Below the pieces are notes generated by a model, which saw only the letters and a program-made list of their open reading frames with translations, had not been told where the DNA came from and did not search any database. Positions 7,728-13,821 of a stretch of DNA of 13,821 nucleotides are shown here, one piece after another. How positions within the stretch are numbered: position 1 is the first letter of the stretch; each line of letters starts with the position of its first letter. A program made the translations under genes and the position numbers. The stretch is from JAYXXU01 sp049301135 (GTDB taxonomy: Bacteria; Pseudomonadota; Gammaproteobacteria; Pseudomonadales; Moraxellaceae). The stretch lies in contig JBAQKP010000056.1 in the NCBI GenBank assembly GCA_049301135.1, positions 1 through 13,821 of the forward strand, written 5' to 3'.

Positions 7728-8258
7728 ATGACGCAATCGCACCGCCCCACCCTCAGCTTGCACACGCTGTTGACGCTGGATGGCTTTGTCGCTGATCCCA
7801 CCCACCCTGACATCGCCAAACTCGACATCGAGCCGCTGTGTCAGTTTATGCTCCAGCGCAGTGAAACCTTGATTTTGGGGCGTCCAACCTATCTCGACAT
7901 CATCAACGAGGGCGAGTGGCCGTATCCCGAACATCCAGCCTATGTGCTGTCACGCCACAAAGACTGGTCGTTGAGCCATCCAAGCCTAAAAAGCAGCACC
8001 GATAGTCTGACCACGCTACTGTCCGAACTCGGCGAACAACAGGTCAAACAAGCATGGCTGATCGGCGGGCGGCGCTTGGTGATGGCGGCACTGGCTGATC
8101 AGGTGCTCGATGAACTGGTGATTCATCTATTGCCGGTCACGCAAACACAAGGGCGGCAGTTTTTTGACCAGCACCATCTGTCACAGTTTGAGCTACTCGA
8201 CGTTGAACGGCTGGCGCAAGGCATCGTCCGCATGCAGTATCGTGTGTCGTATGTCTAA
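7728..8258 (+). CDS. RibD C-terminal / dihydrofolate reductase family protein
   Basis: This 176-residue protein has the RibD_C-type dihydrofolate-reductase fold: LHTLLTLDGFVAD (11-23), LILGRPTYLDI (48-58), PAYVLSR (70-76), the nucleotide-binding WLIGGRRLV (110-118), then LDELVIHLLPVTQTQGRQFF. These match the stand-alone YyaP/YwjB-like group of NADPH-dependent reductases rather than classical FolA, whose PW.LP substrate-pocket motif I do not see. The substrate cannot be read from sequence. The ATG at 7728 follows GAGGAG with eight bases between; an in-frame GTG at 7719 overlaps that site and is less likely. It lies 48 bases after coq7 on the same strand, possibly co-transcribed. Its 3' end overlaps the 3' end of minus-strand folK by 66 bases. 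The folB/folK neighbours make a pterin role tempting, but this is only an inference. Confidence 0.82.
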   Translation: MTQSHRPTLSLHTLLTLDGFVADPTHPDIAKLDIEPLCQFMLQRSETLILGRPTYLDIINEGEWPYPEHPAYVLSRHKDWSLSHPSLKSSTDSLTTLLSELGEQQVKQAWLIGGRRLVMAALADQVLDELVIHLLPVTQTQGRQFFDQHHLSQFELLDVERLAQGIVRMQYRVSYV

Positions 8259-8657
8259 GGCAAGCGGGTCAGTTTGTGGACAAGCTGGCCAAATCGCCAA
8301 CATCGGCAACAGCACATCAGCAGGTAATGGCAGGCGTTCGCTGACCACGTCAAGCGTGCCGATCTGATCACCCGCGCCAATCAAATCAATATCCATCCGC
8401 ACATATTGTGACGGTCTGACCCGACCACAACGCTGCTCGATCTGATCCAATTCGAGCAATAGATCGGCGCGACTGAGGTGATACGCGGTCAGCAACACGG
8501 CTTGATTCCAATAGATCAAATGCGCCCGCCCAGCCCGATCCGGCAGCTCATATACCGGCGAATACTGGCAAGCCCCAAGCTGCTCAAGCGCACTGTGCAC
8601 CTGCGCAAGCGCGGCGGCGTGGTCGATATTAGTGCCCAAGGCCAGTGCGTAAATCAT
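8193..8657 (-). CDS. folK: FolK, 6-hydroxymethyl-7,8-dihydropterin pyrophosphokinase (shortened lid region)
   Basis: FolK transfers pyrophosphate from ATP to 6-hydroxymethyl-dihydropterin in cytosolic folate synthesis, the step after FolB. The 154-residue protein shows the N-terminal YALALGTN, then YWNQAVLL, LDQIEQRCGRVRP and the metal-binding RMDIDLI with D89 and D91. In E. coli FolK a His/Arg-containing segment (around H115 and R121) follows and helps bind ATP. Here the matching region is the shorter LPLPADVLLPMLAIWP, without an obvious His or Arg. I placed the start at 8657 (GGAG five bases upstream) rather than at an in-frame ATG at 8672. The start lies inside folB (29-base overlap), indicating translational coupling. 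The last 22 residues or so are encoded antisense to the RibD_C-like gene. Family is confident; full activity is less certain because of the altered segment. Confidence 0.87.
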   Translation of the reverse strand: MIYALALGTNIDHAAALAQVHSALEQLGACQYSPVYELPDRAGRAHLIYWNQAVLLTAYHLSRADLLLELDQIEQRCGRVRPSQYVRMDIDLIGAGDQIGTLDVVSERLPLPADVLLPMLAIWPACPQTDPLALDIRHTILHADDALRQPFNVE

Positions 8658-9009
8658 CGCGACTCCGTTCAATCGACACCCCGACCGCAGCGGTATCGGT
8701 GACTGCCAGTGGCTTACGAATGGTCAGTGTGATCTGCTGTACCAGCGTAAATTCGCGCAAAATCGTCTCAGCGACCAGATTGGCTAGCGTTTCAATCAGC
8801 TTGGCCTGCCGTGTTTGCATCACTGCAGTGATCCGCGCCGAGACGGCCTGATAATTGACAGCATATTCTAGCTCGTCGGTCAGCGCAGCTTGGCGGGTAT
8901 CGACCGATAGACACACGTCAACCAGCAACGGCTGTTCGATCTGCCGCTCCCACTCAAACACCCCGACTACGGCCTGTACTTTCAGGCGCTCAATCAATAC
9001 TTTATCCAC
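8629..9009 (-). CDS. folB: FolB, dihydroneopterin aldolase
   Basis: FolB cleaves 7,8-dihydroneopterin to 6-hydroxymethyl-dihydropterin and glycolaldehyde, supplying FolK. In this 126-residue protein the family residues are in place: E21 (VFEWERQ), Y53 (VNYQAV), E73 (LIETLANLVAE) and the catalytic lysine K99 (TIRKPLAV), ending in the usual VSIER strand. Length is typical. The likely start is GTG at 9009, encoding VDKVLIERL with GTG read as Met. The frame extends upstream only to a stop at 9043-9045 and contains no in-frame ATG. GGGA lies about ten bases upstream of the GTG. The 3' end overlaps the folK start by 29 bases, so the two form a compact operon. It is divergent from plsY across 149 bases, a pairing seen in other bacteria where folB and plsY are neighbours. 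Confidence 0.93.
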   Translation of the reverse strand: MDKVLIERLKVQAVVGVFEWERQIEQPLLVDVCLSVDTRQAALTDELEYAVNYQAVSARITAVMQTRQAKLIETLANLVAETILREFTLVQQITLTIRKPLAVTDTAAVGVSIERSRDDLRTGLGH

Positions 9010-9014
9010 GTGCT

Positions 9015-9042
9015 GGTTTTCCCATGGCAGGTTTTTCCCATG
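9015..9042. repeat. Tandem GGTTTTCCCATG repeat before folB
   Basis: GGTTTTCCCATG (9015-9026) is followed by GGTTTTTCCCATG (9030-9042), identical but for one extra T. On the folB strand this places two copies of CATGGGAAAA just upstream of the GTG start, so the presumed ribosome-binding sequence GGGA is itself duplicated. It may be a slippage duplication or a regulatory site. Confidence 0.55.
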
Positions 9043-9120
9043 TTAGGCGGCTCACGACTGGTTCTTCACTAGACGACGCGCTGAGTTTAACCCGAACGGC
9101 TTGCAAGTGTGGCGCAGCAG

Positions 9121-9134
9121 TGCCAGCATTGGCA
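9121..9134. promoter_or_regulatory. Inverted repeat in the folB-plsY spacer, possible operator
   Basis: TGCCA-GCAT-TGGCA forms a perfect 5-base dyad with a 4-base centre, ending 24 bases before the plsY ATG. There is no T tract, so it is not a terminator. The position suits a repressor site, but no known regulator consensus was recognised and chance is not excluded. Confidence 0.25.
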
Positions 9135-9158
9135 AGGTTTTCGCGGTGATGATTCGTC

Positions 9159-9749
9159 ATGTCGATGTGGGTGAGTTTCAGTCTGTTGCTGGTTTTGGCA
9201 TATTTGCTTGGTTCAATCTGTAGTGCGATTCCGATCTGTAAGCTGTTTGGGCTGCCTGATCCACGCAGCACCGGCTCGTCTAACCCTGGTGCCACCAATG
9301 TCATGCGGATTGGCGGCAAACTGCCTGCCGCACTGACGTTTTTAGCAGATGCGTTTAAAGCTGCACCACCGATTCTGGCCGCGATGTGGTTACAGTTGCA
9401 TCCAGCGATGATCAGCGTAGTCGCGTTTGCAGCGATTTTAGGTCATGTCTATCCGCTGTATTTTCGCTTTGCTGGCGGTAAAGGCGTGGCGACAGCGTTT
9501 GGGATTTTGTTGGTGCTGGACTGGCGCTTGTTTGTGGCGGCGGGAATCAGCTGGTTGGCGGTTTTTGCGGTCACCCGAATTTCGTCGGTAGCTAGTCTGG
9601 TTGCGATGGTGTTGGCTGCACCATTGGCGAGCTATTATTATGCGCCGCAGTTGTTTTTAGGCATTAGTTTGATCGGGCTGCTGGTGTTGTGGCGACATAA
9701 ACAAAATATTCGAGATCTGGTGATTGGGGCGGAGCGCGGGTTTCGTTGA
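9159..9749 (+). CDS. plsY: PlsY, acyl-phosphate:glycerol-3-phosphate acyltransferase
   Basis: PlsY is an inner-membrane enzyme that acylates glycerol-3-phosphate using acyl-phosphate, the first committed step of phospholipid synthesis in the PlsX/PlsY route. The 196-residue protein is typical in length and has several hydrophobic helices. Three conserved cytoplasmic motifs are visible: GSSNPGATNVMRIGGK (39-54), GHVYPLYFRFAGGKGVAT (95-112) and RHKQNIRDLVIGAE (179-192). The ATG at 9159 has GGTGA nine bases upstream; an ATG two codons later is the alternative. A short dyad (9121-9134) lies in the leader. The TGA stop is one base from the stop of the converging SUKH-like gene, so any terminator for plsY must lie inside that gene. 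Confidence 0.95.
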   Translation: MSMWVSFSLLLVLAYLLGSICSAIPICKLFGLPDPRSTGSSNPGATNVMRIGGKLPAALTFLADAFKAAPPILAAMWLQLHPAMISVVAFAAILGHVYPLYFRFAGGKGVATAFGILLVLDWRLFVAAGISWLAVFAVTRISSVASLVAMVLAAPLASYYYAPQLFLGISLIGLLVLWRHKQNIRDLVIGAERGFR

Positions 9750-9750
9750 A

Positions 9751-10275
9751 CTATTCAATTGCCGCCCATGCTTCAAAAATCTCTAGTGCACAACTGCCCT
9801 CTTCAAAATAACTCAAGGGCATCGCCACCCTATGCGATGCTGTTTGGATATCAAACGATATACTGAGCCCGTCACAATATCCTATTCGCCAAGGCACTGT
9901 AGATTGATCATAGAAATAACATACCGCATCAACGTCACAGGCAAAGAAAAGCAAGTCGGAACTTCTTGCAAAAAAATCGCTATGTAATTCATATGTAGAT
10001 CTATCTTCTTGGTTTGCGCGCCCAATCGTACAAGGTGTCCACCAGTTGATGACGGCACAACCATGGTGCCCCCAATTTCTCATACAGCCAATTTCTTTTA
10101 GGATCATAAGCATATCTTGAGGATAGGATGGACAATTCTCAAGCTGCTCTATAACCGTTGCTGGCACAGGCTCTAGCTTAAAATCATGGTCGGGATTTTC
10201 AGAATGCCGAATCAAACGCTGTTTGAGCTCCTGTACTCGACCTGAAATCGTCTTTTCTTTCAAAGAACTCTCCAT
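9751..10275 (-). CDS. Probable SUKH (SMI1/KNR4) family protein, possible orphan immunity protein
   Basis: This 174-residue soluble protein has no signal peptide or membrane segment. The pattern YPQDMLMILKEIGC (about 51-64), then a GCAVINWW strand, DLLFFACDVDAVCYFYD and a final acidic/aromatic helix (YFEEGSCALEIFEAW) resembles SUKH-superfamily proteins. Many bacterial members neutralise contact-dependent or polymorphic toxins, but some have other roles. No toxin gene is adjacent. G+C is about 44% by hand count over 9781-10260, against about 59% over 10381-10620 in gloA, suggesting horizontal acquisition. The ATG at 10275 is the only plausible start, yet no clear ribosome-binding site precedes it (AATAGCAATAC). 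The gene is boxed in between the plsY stop, one base away, and the ampG-gloA terminator. The family call is moderate; it could be another small alpha/beta protein. Confidence 0.6.
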   Translation of the reverse strand: MESSLKEKTISGRVQELKQRLIRHSENPDHDFKLEPVPATVIEQLENCPSYPQDMLMILKEIGCMRNWGHHGCAVINWWTPCTIGRANQEDRSTYELHSDFFARSSDLLFFACDVDAVCYFYDQSTVPWRIGYCDGLSISFDIQTASHRVAMPLSYFEEGSCALEIFEAWAAIE

Positions 10276-10295
10276 GTATTGCTATTAACACCCAC

Positions 10296-10326
10296 TACAA
10301 AAAAGCGGCTCATCTCAAGCCGCTTT
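10296..10326 (-). terminator. Rho-independent terminator of the ampG-gloA operon
   Basis: A perfect 9-base stem, AAAGCGGCT (10302-10310) and AGCCGCTTT (10318-10326), encloses the 7-base loop CATCTCA. On the minus strand the stem is followed by a run of Ts (CTTTTTTGTAG), the standard intrinsic-terminator form. It begins about 26 bases after the gloA stop and separates gloA from the SUKH-like gene. The plus side has only TTTCTCT, so it probably works in one direction. Confidence 0.88.
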
Positions 10327-10352
10327 CTCTGACACAATCAACTCAACCTGAT

Positions 10353-10736
10353 TCAATCGCGCTCAATCAACTCGATTTTATAACCGTCTGGATCTTCAAC
10401 GAAGGCAATCACCGTCGAGCCATGTTTCATCGGCCCCGCCTCACGCACCACACGACCACCACGCGACCGAATCTCAGCACACGCCGCCGCCGCATCCGGC
10501 ACCGCCAGTGCGATATGCCCATAGCCCGTGCCCAACTCATACGACGACGTATCCCAGTTGTGCGTTAGCTCCAGCACGGTATGACTGGCCTCATCACCAT
10601 ACCCCAAAAACGCCAAAGTAAAGCGGCCTTCAGGATAATCATGCTGACGCAATAAGCGCATGCCCAACACCTCGGTATAAAACGCAACCGACTGCGCCAA
10701 ATCACCCACACGCAGCATCGTATGTAATATCCGCAT
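10353..10736 (-). CDS. gloA: GloA, lactoylglutathione lyase (glyoxalase I)
   Basis: GloA isomerises the hemithioacetal of methylglyoxal and glutathione to S-lactoylglutathione, the first step of cytosolic methylglyoxal detoxification. The 127-residue protein begins MRILHTMLRVGDL and keeps all four metal ligands of the E. coli enzyme at the same numbers: H5, E56 (TVLELTHNW), H74 (GYGHIAL) and E122 (YKIELIERD). The short form without the eukaryotic insertion suggests the Ni/Co-type enzyme. The ATG at 10736 has an excellent GAGGAG seven bases upstream; an in-frame ATG at 10751 lies upstream of that site and is rejected. It starts 15 bases after the ampG stop, so it is the last gene of that operon, followed by a strong terminator. 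Confidence 0.97.
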   Translation of the reverse strand: MRILHTMLRVGDLAQSVAFYTEVLGMRLLRQHDYPEGRFTLAFLGYGDEASHTVLELTHNWDTSSYELGTGYGHIALAVPDAAAACAEIRSRGGRVVREAGPMKHGSTVIAFVEDPDGYKIELIERD

Positions 10737-10751
10737 GTTGTTACTCCTCAC

Positions 10752-12311
10752 TCAATGCTTGTCTAAATCCACGGCCGTCGTATCCGAGTGCTGTCGCAAC
10801 GCAAATTGTCGCTGCACCAACACCACCAACAACAGCACCGGCAAACCCATCAACGCCGTCATGGTAAAAAACGCCGGATAGCCCACCCCATCGACAATAG
10901 AGCCGGAATAGCCGCCCAGCACCTTCGGAATCAAAGTCATCAACGAGCTAAAAATCGCATACTGTACCGCGGTAAATGACACACTGGTCAGACTCGACAA
11001 GAACGCCACAAACGCCGCACCGGCCAGCCCCGAGGCCAGATTATCCGCTGTCACCGCCAGATACATCCAAAACAGATCATGCCCCGCATACGCCACCTGA
11101 ATAAACAACAGATTGGTAACGCTGGCCAAAATCGCCCCGAGCATCAAAATCTTGGTGACATTAAAACGCTGTGCCAGCAAGCCACCCAAAAAGCCCCCGA
11201 CAATCGTCATCAGCACGCCGAAGGTCTTGACCGCAGTGGCAATTTCGTCTTTGCTAAAGCCCATATCCTGATAAAACACGTTGGAGATCACCCCCGCAAC
11301 GATGTCCGAAATCCGATACAGCCCGATCAACGCCAGCAGCAGCAAAGCACTTTTAATCCCGTAACGCTTAAAAAAATCCAGCAGCGGCTCGACCCACGTC
11401 TGATAGGCCATCTCACGATTGACCACCCCACCGCGCACCAACCCATAACCGACCAACACCGCCACCACGCCAGACGATATAAACCGAATCGCTTCCACCG
11501 CAAACATCAAAAACGGCGAATCCTCAATCTCGGGCAACCATGCGCCAAGCTGCATAAACGCCAGCACAAAACCGGCAATACTGACAATAAACACCAGCAC
11601 CAACCGGAAATAATCCACACCCGCCCACGGACGCGCTGGCTTCGTGCGCTCCGGCTCACGCACCACCAAAGTCGTAACCACGCCGATCAGCATGGTTGCT
11701 GCCATCACCAAATAGGTGGTTTGCCATGCTGCATACACATAGCTGCCTTTTTCCGAGCCGAGCGAACTGGCCAAAAACAACGCACCCGCACCAGCCACGA
11801 TCATGCCGATCCGATAGCCTGCGTTATAGGTCGCCGCCAGTGCGGTTTGGTATTTGGTTTCGGCCAACTCAATTCGATAGGCATCAATCACGATGTCTTG
11901 CGTCGCCGCCGAAAACCCGAGCAACACCGCGCTCATCGCCATTTGTACCAATGCCGCATCACCTTGCAGCGGATCAGTCATCGCCATACAGACAATTGCA
12001 GTGATCACCATGCACTGTGCGACCAACAACCAACTGCGTCGTCGCCCCAATAAACGGGTTAAAAATGGTACGGGAATCTCATCAATCAACGGCGCCCAGA
12101 CAAACTTAAACGAATAGCCCAGCGCCGCCCAACTAAAAAACGTCACCGCACTGCGCTCTACGCCTGCCTCGCCGAGCCACAGCGATAGACTGGAAAAAAT
12201 CAATAAAATCGGAATCCCTGCCGAAAACCCCAAAAATAGCATGATCAACACGCGTCGATCTGCAAACACCGCCAGCGAATCCCGCCAGCGCGAAGCCGAT
12301 GTAGTACTCAT
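10752..12311 (-). CDS. ampG: AmpG, muropeptide MFS permease
   Basis: AmpG imports GlcNAc-anhydro-MurNAc peptides from the periplasm for peptidoglycan recycling and so influences AmpC induction in species that have AmpR control. The 519-residue, many-helix MFS protein opens with VLIMLFLGFSAGIPILLIF, followed by LGYSFKFVWAPLIDE and LLGRRRSWLLVAQ, which match AmpG signatures. Later segments include FSAATQDIVIDAYRIEL and TADNLASGLAGAAFVAFLS. The start is set at 12311, where MSTTSASRWRD precedes the first helix and AGG lies about ten bases upstream. In-frame upstream ATGs (for example 12377) would give an Arg/Leu-rich extension overlapping the divergent leader. gloA follows after 15 bases. The promoter should lie in the 94-base spacer to the divergent flavoprotein gene; only a weak match (GTGGCA, 18 bases, TACTCT) was seen. 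Confidence 0.92.
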   Translation of the reverse strand: MSTTSASRWRDSLAVFADRRVLIMLFLGFSAGIPILLIFSSLSLWLGEAGVERSAVTFFSWAALGYSFKFVWAPLIDEIPVPFLTRLLGRRRSWLLVAQCMVITAIVCMAMTDPLQGDAALVQMAMSAVLLGFSAATQDIVIDAYRIELAETKYQTALAATYNAGYRIGMIVAGAGALFLASSLGSEKGSYVYAAWQTTYLVMAATMLIGVVTTLVVREPERTKPARPWAGVDYFRLVLVFIVSIAGFVLAFMQLGAWLPEIEDSPFLMFAVEAIRFISSGVVAVLVGYGLVRGGVVNREMAYQTWVEPLLDFFKRYGIKSALLLLALIGLYRISDIVAGVISNVFYQDMGFSKDEIATAVKTFGVLMTIVGGFLGGLLAQRFNVTKILMLGAILASVTNLLFIQVAYAGHDLFWMYLAVTADNLASGLAGAAFVAFLSSLTSVSFTAVQYAIFSSLMTLIPKVLGGYSGSIVDGVGYPAFFTMTALMGLPVLLLVVLVQRQFALRQHSDTTAVDLDKH

Positions 12312-12405
12312 AAATCGCGACCTGCGCAACATTCTGCAAAGCAGCAGAGTAGCCGGAAGTGGTAGTCTTTGCCACACTCACCGTGTTGGATTTGCTGGAA
12401 CACTC

Positions 12406-13080
12406 ATGGACGTTAACCCTTTGGCCGTTCGCGCCCTGCTCTCCTGTCGCCAAGCGGTGATGGCGACTCAATCCGGCAGTATTCCGGGCTTTCCACTGAC
12501 CTCAGTCGTGCCGTTTGGGCTGGCCGCCGATGGTCGCATGATCTTGCTGCTCAGTGATCTGGCACAGCACAGCCGTAACCTTGAATTGGATCGTCGAGTG
12601 TCGCTGATGCTGCATGACGACCAAGAACAAAACTGGCAAGCCGCCACTCGACTATCGGTACTCGGACATATGCACCCGCTCCGCTCCGCGCCAGACAGCG
12701 CGGAACGGCGTAGCTTGCAAGACTGCTATTATCGCAGTCACCCAGAAGCCACTGACCTTGATCAGCGCGAAGATTTTCGGTTTTGGCAACTGAAGCCGCT
12801 GCGGTTTCGGCTGATTCAAGAGGTCGGTCAGGTGCGTTGGCTGGACGATATTCGGCCACAACTGTTTAGCCTAGATGCACAAGACCGGCAGCATATCGAA
12901 CAACACTTGCCCAATCGCGGCCTGCCAATTCAGCTACTGTACGCCTGTCCATACGGCGTACAGGTGTTTGAAGGCGGTCGAGTGCGCTTTTTAAACTTTC
13001 GCGAGTCAGTACAGAATCTTGCTGGTCTGATTGTCAACCTTGATACTGGCTCATTTGATGATCCATACTTGAATCGCTAA
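12406..13080 (+). CDS. HugZ/PNPOx-like FMN-binding family protein
   Basis: The 224-residue protein has a split-barrel flavin domain of the pyridoxamine-5'-phosphate-oxidase-like (HugZ/CREG) type: GSIPGFPLTSVVPFGLAADG (24-43), LLLSDLAQHSRNLELDRRVSLML (47-69), TRLSVLGHM (81-89), CYYRSHPEA (107-115), and FRFWQLKPLRFRLIQEVGQVRWL. Such proteins bind FMN or haem; some members (HugZ) degrade haem. The C-terminal part (about 155-212) looks like a worn DUF2470-type region: the usual HMN..H pattern is absent, and it ends with YGVQVFEGGRVRFLNF. Haem oxygenase activity therefore should not be assumed. The ATG at 12406 is chosen because homology begins right after it and TGGA lies about seven bases upstream; the open frame back to 12241 is antisense to ampG. 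The gene diverges from ampG and ends in a small terminator hairpin. Confidence 0.82.
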   Translation: MDVNPLAVRALLSCRQAVMATQSGSIPGFPLTSVVPFGLAADGRMILLLSDLAQHSRNLELDRRVSLMLHDDQEQNWQAATRLSVLGHMHPLRSAPDSAERRSLQDCYYRSHPEATDLDQREDFRFWQLKPLRFRLIQEVGQVRWLDDIRPQLFSLDAQDRQHIEQHLPNRGLPIQLLYACPYGVQVFEGGRVRFLNFRESVQNLAGLIVNLDTGSFDDPYLNR

Positions 13081-13098
13081 TGCGATTTTGGGTTTTTA
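13072..13098 (+). terminator. Probable intrinsic terminator after the HugZ-like gene
   Basis: AATCGC (13072-13077) and GCGATT (13082-13087) form a 6-base stem around the loop TAAT, followed by TTGGGTTTTTA. The stem includes the last two codons and the loop includes the TAA stop. The T run is interrupted by GGG and the stem is short, so termination may be partial. Confidence 0.45.
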
Positions 13099-13136
13099 TT
13101 GCTAGACTGTGACGGTCTTACCTTTAAGTTGTGATC

Positions 13137-13821
13137 ATGAGTACGCCTGAGTTTAATGCGCTAAAAGACGATCACAGATCTGAGCTTGTTGCACCACTGA
13201 CCACCACGCCGACGACTGCTGCGACCGCTTACCAACACGGCAGACTCAACGCCGAGCAACTGACCCGCCAGCCTGAGCTGGATCAGTTGCCGGCCAGCAC
13301 GCGGCGAGTACAACCGCTGAATGATTTTTTAGGGCAGACCCGCGCCCGTGCTGCGGTCGAAACCGCCTTGTCTTTGCCATTTGATGGCTACAATATTTTT
13401 GCAGTCGGGACGGGTGGCTTGGGCAAACGCACCATGCTCAAACGCCTACTGAACCAGCATGCTGCTGAGATGCCGACCCCAAATGACTGGGTCTATGTGA
13501 ATAATTTTCAGGATGCACGCCGCCCCATCGCATTGGCACTGATTGCCGGTGAAGCCCCTAAATTTAAAAAAGCCATGCACCAACTGTGGGAAAAATTGTT
13601 TAAACAACTTGACCGCACCTTTAGCGCCGACAGCTACCACACGCGGATCGAAAGTATTCGGCAGCAGGCCAGCCAAGTGCAACAAAATGCCCTTCTCGCG
13701 CTGACCCAAGAAGGCGAAGCACTGAATCTGATGTTGGTGTCCGATCAAGAGGAGCATCATTTTGTCCCCGCTCAACTGCGGGATCAGGCCGAAGCCACGC
13801 CGATTGAGCTGGATAATATTC
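13137..13821 (+). CDS. Lon-family AAA ATPase-protease (LonB/LonH type), N-terminal part
   Basis: 228 codons are visible before the right edge. After a variable 55-residue start, the pattern LGQTRARAAVETAL (65-78), GYNIFAVGTGGLGKRT (84-99, with Walker A G91...G96-K97-R98-T99) and DWVYVNNFQDARRPIAL (117-133) identifies the N-terminal region of the Lon-like ATP-dependent proteases related to E. coli YcbZ. The pattern YHTRIESIRQQ and the following helix-rich segment fit the coiled-coil insertion domain. Walker B and the Ser-Lys protease domain should lie beyond the window. The ATG at 13137 starts 56 bases after the preceding stop; no good ribosome-binding site is visible (only TAAG about nine bases upstream). 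A weak promoter-like TTGCTA / TTTAAG pair (13099-13128) would give an almost leaderless message. Confidence 0.88.
   Translation, partial: MSTPEFNALKDDHRSELVAPLTTTPTTAATAYQHGRLNAEQLTRQPELDQLPASTRRVQPLNDFLGQTRARAAVETALSLPFDGYNIFAVGTGGLGKRTMLKRLLNQHAAEMPTPNDWVYVNNFQDARRPIALALIAGEAPKFKKAMHQLWEKLFKQLDRTFSADSYHTRIESIRQQASQVQQNALLALTQEGEALNLMLVSDQEEHHFVPAQLRDQAEATPIELDNI

Noticed and set aside
11079..12053. 324-codon open frame on the plus strand opposite ampG
   Set aside because: His/Gln/Arg-rich and without any recognisable domain or hydrophobic pattern; it is the antisense shadow of the clearly real ampG.
12383..12403. GTGTT...AACAC inverted repeat in the ampG-HugZ-like spacer
   Set aside because: Five-base arms separated by eleven bases, overlapping the ribosome-binding region; likely chance.
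12241..12405. Upstream extension of the HugZ-like gene to an ATG at 12241
   Set aside because: The extension is antisense to the ampG N-terminus and lacks family resemblance; homology begins at 12406.
13102..13116. Hairpin-like AGAC...GTCT before the Lon-family gene, considered as a terminator or operator
   Set aside because: Only four base pairs and no following T run; the AATCGC/GCGATT hairpin just upstream is a better terminator candidate.

Overview
This window looks like ordinary chromosome from a gammaproteobacterium, most likely a Moraxellaceae member with fairly high G+C. The family call is an inference. The glyoxalase I closely resembles the Acinetobacter type as I remember it, and the tamA/tamB, coq7, folB/folK, plsY and ampG set fits a gammaproteobacterium. 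Hand-counted G+C is about 59% over part of gloA, above what is usual for Acinetobacter or Moraxella, so a higher-G+C relative such as Perlucidibaca is plausible. No rRNA, tRNA, CRISPR, insertion sequence or phage gene was seen.

Layout. Positions 1-5341 (minus strand) hold tamA followed by tamB, which runs off the left edge. Together they form the outer-membrane and envelope-spanning translocation and assembly module. A 212-base divergent spacer then leads to plus-strand genes: an LplT/Aas-type MFS transporter (5554-6894), the ubiquinone hydroxylase coq7 (7005-7679) and a RibD_C/dihydrofolate-reductase-family protein (7728-8258). The last of these meets the minus-strand folB-folK pair head-on, with overlapping 3' ends. 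plsY (9159-9749, plus) diverges from folB and ends one base before a low-G+C minus-strand gene that looks like a SUKH (SMI1/KNR4) immunity protein. A terminator separates that gene from the minus-strand ampG-gloA operon. Divergent from ampG is a HugZ/PNPOx-like flavoprotein gene (12406-13080), followed by the 5' part of a Lon-family AAA protease gene (13137 to the right edge).

How the genes fit together. Much of the window serves the envelope and cofactors: TamA/TamB (outer-membrane assembly and inter-membrane lipid movement), the LplT-like carrier and PlsY (phospholipids), AmpG (peptidoglycan recycling), Coq7 (ubiquinone) and FolB/FolK (folate). The SUKH-like gene is the one clear accessory element.

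I did not find a convincing undescribed multi-gene system. The points most worth a second look are the two large Pro/Ala/Ser-rich insertions in TamA, a three-copy 12-base repeat in the tamA leader, the 66-base antisense overlap between folK and the RibD_C-like gene, the shortened FolK lid region, and the orphan low-G+C SUKH-like gene.
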